NCBI GenBank assembly: GCA_911728455.2
Contig: OU452231.1
Span: 4,372,236-4,436,235 of the forward strand
Length of the DNA: 64,000 bases
Direction: 5' to 3'
From: Marthasterias glacialis
Lineage: Eukaryota > Echinodermata > Asteroidea > Forcipulatida > Asteriidae
In this document: piece after piece, positions 38,201 to 50,200 of the stretch
How positions within the stretch are numbered: position 1 is the stretch's first letter
Layout: each line of letters starts with the position of its first letter
Program-made: the position numbers and the translations under genes
Notes under the pieces: model-generated
What the model was told of the DNA's origin: nothing
The model's input: the letters and a program-made list of their open reading frames with translations, nothing else
Database searches by the model: none

Positions 38201-41200
38201 GACATTGTGAAAGTTTAAGTCATAGTCACTACTTCCACTGACTGACCCTAATGTGTACCAGCCCCTGTGATACTGCTCTAAAAGTGGGTGCACCTATCCA
38301 AGCAGACGTTTCATTGGTTACTCCCCAAACAACCCCTCCCTACCTCTTCCAACCAAACCCAGCGCTTCTTATATATCATGGATCCTAAATTGCGGTGTAG
38401 TTTGGTCTGACTGTACATTGCGCAGCATGGCATGTTTCCGAGTTATGATTAATCCTGTACTGATTCTTTTATGGTATGATATTAATTTAATTTAATATTT
38501 GGAGACACTTTTACCTTGCAGTGGTGATTTGCTGTTGCCGTGTTTTTTTTTTTCATTAACTTTTTTGTTTAACACTTGTTTATTTTCAGTGGGTTTTGGT
38601 GTACAAAAATAAAAATGCTTTCTCATTCAGTATCATTATTTTGATCACATTAATTTTCCATGGTGTACTTTTTTTTCCAGTATATTTGTAAATCATATTG
38701 TACATTGAAGGTAGCTTTTCATTTGTATGCATATTATGTTTACCGTAGTATAATGCCTACTGGAAAATGTAGCTGGTACTCGTCAAATTTGACTGCACTC
38801 GACGCAGTGTGTCCTCCCCCTTTGTTTACATAAAAAGCGCACATTTTACATAAAATGCGCACATTTTAGAACAGTTTCCATGAGATAGACGTAATCAGCT
38901 CAGGTCTCAATAATAGTGTCTCTTTCAGATATCTGAAAGTTTATGTTGGCTTCTACATGCAAGTCTTGTGCTACTGAATCAGCTGTTAAGTTTGGGACAG
39001 GCTGTGAGGGTTAAATCTTTGGGTGAACAAAGAAAAATTGACTAGATCGGGATTTGAACCTGTGACCTCAGGATTAACGTACTGGCGCTCTACCAACTGA
39101 GCTATCTAGCCCTAATGTTGGCGGTCTCCCTATTTTGTTGATATCTTTGTTCGGGGTTTTATGGTTGTTACAGGATGTCACAGATTGTCACTGTAACACA
39201 CTAACAGGGTGTTAGTAATATTTCCACACACACACACGTATACCAAACATGAATTGAATCTTTGATGTAAGGGTTCTCTCCATGCACAAGAAAGTGTGTT
39301 GGGCCAGTCCGTGAATTATGGGCAAATACGTGTGAATTGCGACCTATAAGACCCCCAGTTAAATTGCACAGTGTAGCTGTGAAAACCAAAAATATATATC
39401 AAGTAAAAAAACATTCCGAGGACCAAGTTTTGCCAAACTTGCAAAAATTGGGGTCCAGAATGCCCCCCCCCCCCCTAGTTTTGAAAAATCCTGGGGAGAA
39501 GCCTGGATCTGTATACATGTAATAACAGTATGTGGTCACAGTTTGTCTGAATAGTTAAGGGTCGACCTGTCTACATGTAGTTCTAGTTCTCATTTTGTAT
39601 TGGCTACCTCTGAAAACCTTGAGTTACACAGAGGCCACGGAGGCCATGGTCTCTGTTGCCCTGGTCTTGGCCTAGGTACCCCTTCCCACAGACCAGAATT
39701 TGTAATGGATTTGCTGTCAGCGAAATGAAAACAGCCCTGCCTTCCCAAGAACAAATTCCAGGCCTGTTTTTTGTTGATTGAATATGCCTCTGTATGTCCC
39801 CCCCTTCTTTGCGACACCCCTTCCCGTCTGAATTTTTTTTTAACTATCACCCCCTTAAAAATCCCACTAAAAAAATTTGATCCTAAGATGTCTTTCTGAA
39901 AAAAATTAACTCACATTGTGGTGTTTTGTTCAGTGGTAAACGGACTTAAGAGTCAAGTTTGTGAAATATTAACAAAACCTATATGTACAGTGATGTATTG
40001 TTGATCAAAGATCTTGGATCCAAGCCTGGTTTTTGTGAGATCTGGGATAATACATGTATCTGCTCTAATCCTTTTAATCCCCCTGGATTTTGTGCAAACC
40101 TTTGCTTGGAATTCTTTAGTTTGATCATCTTTCTTTCCACCCTGCTCGCTCTATAAGCTGTTACCAAAGGTCAAAGCAGGCTTCTTCAATTCTCTTGGCT
40201 TCAGGGTCTTGTCACCCCAGAAGGTACGGGGGGTGTTGTATTTGGAATTCAGGGGTGAACAAATAAGTACAGGAAATGTCCCTTTTACTATTTGCTCTTA
40301 GCTTTCTTCTTTTACAGTTCTTTAATTGATTTGTTCTTAGGAAAACCTTTTGAAGCTATTAAACTCAGTATTCAGTGGCGTGTCGTAGCCGAGCGGGTAA
40401 GAACACCAGACTCAAGCTCTGGTGTTTCTGATCAGCAGAGTGTGGGTTCGAATCCCGGTCGTGACACTTGTGTCATTAAGCAAGACATTTAACCATTATT
40501 GCTGCGTCTTTCGGATGAGACGTAAAGCCGTAGGTCCCGTGTGTTGTGTAATACACATAAAAGAACCCAGTGCACATATTGGAAAGAGAATGGGTTCACC
40601 CCGGCGTTCCTGGTTTGATCCACTGCATGGATTGCGCCACAGCACCTTGTAAAGCTGTTACATGGTGCTATGTAAAGGAACACAACAGGTCTCATACGTA
40701 AATCTGCATACCTTGCAGGAAAAATACTGAGTGCTTTGAGACGCTCATCGGGTGTGATAAAGCACTATATAAGAACTGCATATTATTATTGTTATTATTA
40801 TGTATGAACTTGGAAGTAGAATAAGAACATCTGACTCTTGACATAAAATCGTTCTGGAAGGTGAAAGGTTGGGAGTCACAAAGTGCACTGAATGATAAAA
40901 ATGCAAAATCTTGCATTTTGTGTGGTTGTAACTATATTGGCTAGTGAGGTTTGCAGAGACATCATGTACATAAAACTCTCTGTGAGCTGTGGTGGTTTTG
41001 GAAAGAACCGGTGGTTTGACAACTGGTTGTTTCGATCAGTATACTTTGATCATCTTCAGGAGAAACCACCGGTTCGTTTCAGAACCATCACAACCTGTAG
41101 AGTTTTTTTGTGGTCACATTTGTTTCTGTACTAGATTGTATTCCTACCATGCAAAGTTTCAAATCCTACTTAAGTATATTGTGTCATGCATTTTGTACAG

Positions 41201-44200
41201 ATGCCATTGCGCAACTTTATAAACTGTTCAGATCTCAAACTGGACTTAGTTTATGGAATATTAAAGTTGACTTGTCATGGTACATGTATGTACATGTATC
41301 TTGCCAAGCCAAACTCTTAAAGTAAACCTAATTTTAAGTCGACGAGTCCAGAACAATTTTCTCGTCAAGACAACTTGAGAGACTTGTAATGAAATATCAG
41401 ACCTAAATGATGTACAACAGACTAGCTGGTGCAATTGTATCGACAGTTTTATTTTAACAAGTCCCTGGGAATTCTTGAGATTTCATTTCTTTGTTTATTA
41501 TTATTACCCTGCTGGTGGTTGTTTGCATTTGCTTCCATCAAACTGTGCAAACATTGTTTATTTTATTAGCCGTTTGGTGTCTTTGTTTTCTACATTCACA
41601 AATTATCATTCCATGCTAAGTACTTTGTATCACAAGTTATTGTTGTTAGAAGGAATTTATTGTTGTGAGATGGCTCAACTAGTTGGAAACGTGACAGGTG
41701 GATTACGCTAATGCCCAAATTATTCATAAGCAGGTGGTATTTGGAGAGAGAGAGAAAGAGATTGCATGGTTTAAGGCATTTAACATAGTGCTAGGTTTGC
41801 TTGGACACAGTGTAAAGGATTGCTGTAGACGCACAATAACATAAGTTGATTTATCAGAACGTTTATTTTTATTTTTGCAGTCATTATCTTAAGCATTTCA
41901 AAGATGATTTATGCCATATTATTTGTAATGTTTTTACCCATACACCATGTACACCGGTGTGTGTTACACCATTCATCTTTCGTGCCCTCTCTCACTGTGT
42001 CCTGTTTCGTCTTCTGTTACCAAAACCTCTGTGACTTCACCCCCTCAAAGTCCTTTTTGCTCTTTGTATGTAACGTCACCTGCCTCCAATTGCCTCCTGA
42101 CTGTTATCTTCCAGAAGCCTTCCTTTTTTACTCTATTTCTAAAACCCTTGTCTTGCTCTTTGTCTTTATGTTTCGTCTCCAACCTCTTCCCTTCTCCCTT
42201 GTTATCTTCCAGAAGCCTCTGTTAATTTCTTCAAAAAAAATCCTTCATATTCTTTGTCTGTCTTTTGTTTCGCCAGCTGTCTCTTTGCTCCCTTGTTGCC
42301 TTTCAGCAGTCTGTTATTTTCTCTTTTGCCAAAACCCTTGTGTTGCTCTTCGTCTGTCTTTATGTTTTCCTCACCCGCCACCAACCTCTTCCCTTCTCCC
42401 TTGTCATCTTCCAGAAGCCTCTGTTATTTTCTCCACCTCAAAACCTCTCTTGCTTTCCGTCTTCCTGTTCCTCTGTTTCTTTACCCGCTTCCAACCGCCT
42501 CCTCTTCTCCCATGTTATCTTTGATCTCCCACACACATCAGTCGACATCAGTTGACCCTCAATGACTCTAATTCTTTATAACCCCTTTCAGTGTTTGCCA
42601 GTGCGGACCCAGCTGCCTTTGATGTGGACTTTCTTGAGAAGGCTGGAGATGGAAATACGGTAAGCTACACCAAATTTGAAGACATTGTCTTATTTGGAAT
42701 TTGATTTGGGATTGTTTGTCTGTTAAGCAAATACATGAAAGTTTTATTCTTTAAAAAACATTTGTATTTATTCGTATTTATTTTTTATGTACGGAATATT
42801 TTCGTTGTACGTTTGTGTCATGTTGTATAGACCATGTGACCCTTGTTTACAAAAGAGTGACCTTGTACATTCCAGGGCAATTACTGGCAGGCAAGATACT
42901 GCATGGGACATATGAGAAATTTTACATTTTGTATCATAATTTCCACATAAATTCAATGGCTATTAAAATGAGAGCTGAACTAGTTGTGAGATGTGCCCCT
43001 TTCCTTCATATCCAAAGTTGATGACAATCGGACAGTGCAATCTCCATAAAATGAAAGATTTAAAGTATTTTCCCATTGAGCCGTGTACAAATCCTGCCTG
43101 CAGGAAGTCCAGGTTCTGTGGCTCTTTTGTAAACATGTGATGTCACAGGTAACATGGTCTATAGGTTTGTGTCAGGACGTATAGCACAGTTGTCTTGATT
43201 GACCCAATTCACTTGGGCATCGGTTTCCCCATTTGTTATAATACAGTATAGTGCGTTTTTTAGGCGATGCAGCGTTTAACTGCTGACCATAGTTTGTACG
43301 AGCAATTTGACTCCCAGATTGGCGCGCCTGGCTGAGTGTGATGCTGGTGCAAGGGGTCAACCTGAATGTACACACACAATATTTAACCTCTTCTAAATGT
43401 GGAGTACACTTTCACTGCTGGCGTGTCGTGGCCGAGCGGATAAGAACACCAGACTCAAGCTCTGGTGTTTCTTATCAGCAGAGTGTGGGTTCGATTCCCA
43501 GTCGTGACACTTGTGTCGTTAAGCAAGACACATAACCATTGTTGCTCTGTCCTTTGGATGGGACGTACAGCCGTAGGTCAAGTGTGTTGTGTAATGCACG
43601 TAAAAGAACCCAGTACACTTATAGCAAAGAGAAGGGGTCCGCCCCGGTGTTCGTGGTTTGATCGGCTGCAGATTGCGCCACAGCACCTTGTGAACCATTA
43701 CATGGTGCTATGTAAAGGAACAGGTCTCATACAGGTCTAATACTGAGTGCTTTGAGATGCCCATCGGGTGTGATAAAGTGTTCAAGAAATGCATATAAGA
43801 AATGCGTATTATTATTGTTATTACTCTTTTTACGCAAACAATGTATAGTGGGAGACTTTGGAATGATAGGTGGCAGCAGAGTTACCAGGTACATTGTCAT
43901 TGTTAACATAGTTATGAACATGCGTACATTCCCCAAGAACAGTGGATATACCTGGTAAAGTCTGTTGCCATCTAGTGTCCTCAAAAGTTTCCCATTCATC
44001 AAGGACCAACTTGATATCCCTTTTTGTTTTCTCTCCGTCTTTTTTTTCCCAGTTCAAAGAGTCTGCACTCACCAGACAGTCATTGTATGTCAAGTTTGAC
44101 CCTCTTGTCGATGCCCCAGCAGGTAAGTGACCTTTAACCTCATCTTATATTCATTGTACGTGTATGTGAATTTTATATTCCAATATCATTACTAGATAAA

Positions 44201-47200
44201 AAAAAGATCCTTTACTCAAGGTTGAGGTCTTTGTTGGCATGATATTCTTCCTATTTTAATTTGATGGACTGGATTTGTTTTGTTGGTTGTTTTTTTTGCC
44301 CTCAGAAAATCAGCAAGAAAGAAACATTAAATGGCCTTAAAAAACTTATCAAAGCCCATATTAAAACACCCCTTACCAAGATTCTGATTGGCTTAGATTG
44401 TGTCTGTTTTATTTTTACTAGAAAGCCATGCGAATGCAATGGGCTATACCCGTAGCAACCAATGTACTATACCCATAACAACCAATTTACTATACCCAAA
44501 GCAACAGCAGTTTCTTGGTACCTAGAAGTCTTGGCACAATATATGTATGGAGTGCTATGAAACAAATATTGTCTGCTTTTACTCGTGCTATGGTTAAAAC
44601 TTAAAGTTTTTGACCATAGCACTTAAAGCAGTCAATATTTGTATGCTATATGTCAAGGGTTGCCCTTCAGTGTTTTAGTGACTAGCCAGCAGGACCAGAT
44701 ATCTTGTCAGTTCACTAGTCCGCCAGATTTTTCACTGGTCATTATTTCAAATGAAATAGGGATGCTTTTCAATACTGAAGTAGCCAGCCGGACCACCTGG
44801 AGTGATTTGTGACTGGTCCTCAGGTGTTTTAGCAAGCATTTGGCCAGCGGACCACTGTTAAGGGAGAACGCTGTATGTAGGTTGGCCGTTGTACTTGATA
44901 AGATTTTACCAGATTTTACTGTTGGATTGAATGTCGCAGTTGCAGCTCAAAAGAATGTACAGTTGGCCGCTGCGCAGCAGATACAAGAAGATGACCTCCT
45001 CCAAATGCAAACTCCGCCCACTGTGCCCAACACAAGACAGACGACGACAAACCTGCGAGAGAAAGCCATGGCACAGAATGCCGCCAGCCGGAATGCACAG
45101 CATGGCGGGATGACCGAGGGAGTGGACAGACTCCTCACCTTCAGCCCTCCAAGAAATGAGTCTCAGGTGATGAAAATAGTTTGACTGTGTTGAAGTAAAT
45201 ACCTATAATTGTCTTTAATCAGTTGCCACCAGGATTTTTTATTCTTTTTCCCCCCCGTCCCCCTGGTGGGATTCTTTCGGGGGTTTTGCCTGAATCAATT
45301 TTCTTTGAAGGTACCGCTGGCAGAAAGAAACCCTTACTTGACAAAGCCAAGAGAACAAAGATTCTCTTTATTCGATCACCTGTTTTGTTTCTCAACTGAG
45401 AAAATGTCAAATTCACGCAGCACGAATTGCAAAATATCAGCCGTTACATACGGCATAGGAGTGGGACTAAACATAGAACCATGGCTTGATTGCCGGCTCA
45501 CTCTGACTTACCTCCATTGAGCCGAAATACAATGAATGAACAACGGTGGAAGCCTCTAGATGCCTCGTAATCCTATTCTTGGAACAAAAGGACAAAGGTC
45601 TATATTAAAATAGGGGATTACACAAAAACCGCCTCTGAATGGCCACAAAATGTGAATATATTCCCAACCTTTTTTAGTCCTTGTGTGGGTGAAATGAAGT
45701 GTTGCACGGCGTGTGTGTGGTCTGTGCACGCTCAGCAGTGGAATGACCGTGTGACCTTCGGTCTGATGGTCCGAAATTACATAATCGTCTAAAGACGGAT
45801 TCTGTTTCCAGGCAGGGGAAACATTTGCATGTATTCAAGTCATCCAATGTCAAATGGTTGACATGTATGGCTGTTCATGAAAACGGTTGCTATTTGTGGT
45901 GGTTGAGGATCGGTGCAAGTGTAATTGTTAAAATCCTGGCGGTTCAGTTGTTCATTTTACTAAGTATAGGAGACGGTCTCCCTAGTTCAGGGTTTTCCCC
46001 TGTCTCGATCATTTGTTCAGTCTACCCTGCCTGATTTGTGCTCCAATTCGAGTGTTTTGGATATGGATTATATAGTGCATGTGTTTTTGCAGAGTTGTAA
46101 TTGGTTTTTTGGTTTTATTTATCACCAGGGTGTTGATGATGCAGATGGGGATCAGCAGAGAGTATCCCAGATAACAAGTCACGACCCTCAGGATGAAGGC
46201 ATTGTTCAGGTACCTCTTCATTTAGTAGTTATTTTCTTTACTTCTTGTTTGGTAGGAGAATTTTCAAGAGGAGTTGAGTGTGTATGCTAAGTATGTGGCA
46301 TTTTTAATTTTTATATTTTTTAATTATTATATTTATTATGATTATATATTTTTTTGTTTTAATTTGTTAGCTTTTACGATACTCTCAAGCCGATCTAGAT
46401 GCTGCAATTAAAGAGGCAATTAAAGCTGTGCAACACCAGGTAAGGTTATATGCATCTTGTGCTCTGCAGTCCCTGGGCCCAATTTCATAGAGCTGCTTAA
46501 GCACAAAAATAAGCTAAGTTTGGTTACCAGCCGAAATACCATTTCACATATACAATTTGTGACTGGTTTCCTGCTGAATTGTGCTTAGTAATATTTACTG
46601 CTTAAAGCCCCAGCTCAACATTGGTAAACTGACTGTAAATGCTTCCATTCTTTGCACAAATCAAGATCTTTGTGATAAAATCAAACCTGTGAAAATGTCA
46701 GCTCATTTCGTTGTTTCGTTTGCGGGAAAACGATAAAAAAGCATTCAGCATTTTTGTACGCATTCCTATAGGCAGAGTTTTCGTCTCACTGAGACATAAA
46801 CTAATTTTGGATCTTATTTCATTTATTATTTAAAATGATATCACTTCAGGCAGAAATATTTCAAGGGAAGTTTTCTACCATCATTATCTTTATTCCGTGT
46901 AAGGTTTATGTAAATCTGTGAATGTTTATGTTTTTCTCCTTACCAATGTTGAGCTGGGGCTTAAAGCAGCTCTACGACATTGGCCCCTGGTGCAGTCCTC
47001 TCCCATACTAAGCCATTTTCCCTATTTTAATAGCTGTTATTTTTGTAAAGGGTTCTTAACTACTTACCACCGGCAACTCAGAAATTTGTCCATGCTCACC
47101 CATGGGATTAATTTTCAGAATTTCCTGAATAGTTTTTGTTGTTGAGAATATCGTTGTCACAATGAAATCATGGCATAACCGAGTAAAGACAACAAATGCT

Positions 47201-50200
47201 CTCTCATAAAATGCACTGGGATTTCTCTCACTGAATCTAATCTTGATCAACAGAACAACAAGGAGATCAGTCAGTACAAAAAGAAGCTAGAGGAGAAAGA
47301 TAAAATGATCTCAGCGCAGAGAGCGAAGGAACATGATGCAGAAAAAAACACAGAGAACCTCAGGTGAGTTCTTTTGCAACTGAGAGCATAGAAATAGAAC
47401 TCAGAAAATTAGATTAATGTGAATTGTTATTTCTAATTATTATTATTATTTTTTTAATGCATTTCGCCCATCACAAGGCCCAAAGGCCACTCGAGGTGTG
47501 GGCTACTTTTTGAAACCTGCCCCAATGGGCAGAAACAAAACATGGAGATATAAAAACGCAAGTCTCTTCACAGTACAGCTGAGAACAGGGAGGTGTAAAT
47601 GAATCCGTTGCGAGACAAACATAACTGCCTCTATTCCTATTTAAAGCAATTATAGTTAAGTGTCCTGCTCAAGGACACAAGTGTAGTGACTAGGATTCGA
47701 ACCCCCATCCTGATAACCAAGCCATCAGAACTTGAGTCCGATGCACTAAACCGCTCGGCCACGGCGCGCTATATCTCCATGAGGAAATTTGTGCACGTTT
47801 CGATTATAGATGTATGGTGACATTTCAGCTTCTCCATCGGTTGATCTTGTTCATTTTGCCATACAGGCATGTCACATGATACTGATCCACAGCTGACATA
47901 GAGGGCGTGCACAGCAGGCACAGACCACAACAAGCCGTTTGCGAGCTAGATTTAAACGATCTCTGGAACATTATTGACTTACTTAAGTGACCGCTTAAAT
48001 TTGAGACAGTCGCTACGTCCCGTGGTTTGAGGTAAGCTTTTGTATAGCAACCTCCAGATCGGCAAAGCCTGGTACCATCGTGCCGTTCACATTCGTTCAG
48101 AATTGTGTATGGGTGTTGGCCGTCTCTTACATAACTACGCAAAAGCTTGCCCCAAACCATGTGACTCATTAGCAACTGTCTCTAGTCTGTGGAATTCAAA
48201 TGTAAGCGGTTAGTTGTGACTAAGCAAGTCATTCTTCCTGGTATTAGTCCAATCTAACTCGCAAATGGCTTATTGTGCTCGGCTTTTTCCTGTTCAGTTT
48301 CTATGACTAATGCAAATCACTTCACTTACCACTGACAACTTCTGCCTATCACAATCAGGGTACCAGCCAAAAATACTAGCGATGTATGTTACTTTTGACT
48401 GGTGTCCCCCCTCATTTAAGCCTGTAGCAAATAAACTTGCTGAACAGTATTGCCCGGAGCCGTACGTTGAGAGAGTTGCGACAACTTGCAATTAGAAGCC
48501 ATTTATCCATCCCCAAAAATGCATTGCGCATACAGGGTGCCAGACTAGACTGCACATTGGGCTTGTGCTATATTTGGACCAGCAGCCATGTGACCAAAGA
48601 AAACTGGTCCCTCCATTTCACAACTCTCTGTGGTATTTCCCTTTGTACATGTAGAGTGTTCAGAACTTTCGCCCAGATTCTTGGTCTTATCTAGATAATG
48701 GGATGACGCTCGTCAAAAAGACCAGATTAAGTATTGATACATTGAGTTGGTGTGAAGTGAAAGGACAGGTATTAAGGCATATTGGAAAGAAAAACCGAAA
48801 CAAATCAAACATTTGCAACTTTTTTTTTGTTACGTTCACAGTGCCCTTGTCACCCAGTATGAAGAAGCAATGCAACAAATGATGGGTAAGTTCATGTTAT
48901 GAATGTAGTAATATAAGTTTTCTGTCACTGCAAGAGGTTTTAAAATAATATAAAACCATAGTTCTGTTTGGGACGGAGGGTACGTAAAGCCGTAGGTCCT
49001 GTGTGTCTTGTAATGCGCGTGAAGGCTGGTTTATAGTTGGTCGCGCGATGATAATCATGGGACGCTGTGATCGCTAGACGCTGAGCCTTTTCATTGCAGT
49101 CTATGGTCACTGAGGCATCAGAGTCAACTATAAACTGCGTCGTGCGTCAATTTTACCGTTGTGCGACAATCGCGCGACTGACTATAAACCAGCCTTAAAA
49201 GAACCCATTTGCACGTAAACAGGACATCTGGTGCCAAGTGGTTGAAACAGGATGTGGGATAGTACTGAGTATACAGTGCTTATCACACATAGGTGGAGAG
49301 TAATACGGTGTAGAATATGAGAAAAATTGTTCATCCCTTGCATCTTCTGACTGCTTTCTGCCTCTCCTCACTTCTTTCCACCTGACTGCTTCTTTTACTC
49401 CAGTATACTTGTAGGTGTGTGTTGTGTTGTCATTTTAACCTTTGAGAAAGACTCTGCTAGAGTCAAAACGTAAGGCCATTAACAATTTCTTGCATTAAGA
49501 CACAAACAATATGCTTGATATGTTTTTTCGATTACATTCTGATATTTAAGGTGATTTGAGCAAAGCTAAGGACAGCTCACAGGAATCAGTTGCAGGTATA
49601 CAGAGGGAGAAAGAACAAGCCCTGGAAGATCTTGCCTCAGTTGAAAACGCTTTCAGTGATCTGCACAGACGCTACGAGAAGTTAAAGTTGATAGTGGATA
49701 GCTACAAAAAGGTAGGGTGGAAAGATCCAATTTAAACAAAACGGAAGAAATAGTGTCTAATATTCCCCAAAAGATTTATTGGCTTGGTTTGGTGAACAGC
49801 TGTCTTACTCTTAAAGGAAATCTACTCAAAATTGTGTGTTTGTGTATCATTTTCTTAAAATCTCATTGTCTAATTCACAGAATGAAGATATCTTGAAGAA
49901 GTGTGTTGCAGAGTACCAGGCAAAACTCAAGAAGCAAGAGCAAAGATATCAGACTTTGAAGACACATGCTGAGGAGAAAATAGAAAAGTAAGAGGCAAAA
50001 GAAAGAGATAGGATGGGGTCGGGGGGAAAGTTGTATTTGCTGAGACAGCCAAAGTGGAGAAGACAATTGTATCCAGAACTCTTGAAGTAGTACACCGATC
50101 CATTGAGCGCAATCCTTTAATGAGTTGACCCACACAAGTGCAAATGCACATCCATAAAATCTGTTTATTTATCCCAGTAGAGAATGTGAACAAGATTGTG

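Noticed and set aside
39040-39115. tRNA gene on the minus strand
   Set aside because: The anticodon arm pairs poorly and the sequence continues into a tail shared with another copy at 480-560, so it is a SINE head.
40377-40466. Functional leucine tRNA gene
   Set aside because: A and B boxes are good, but the same 430-bp unit is repeated at 43419 with body and tail, as for SINEs.
41904-42524. 206-codon plus-strand open frame before TACC exon 14
   Set aside because: It follows the pyrimidine-rich tandem array, is open in more than one frame and is out of phase with the TACC exons.
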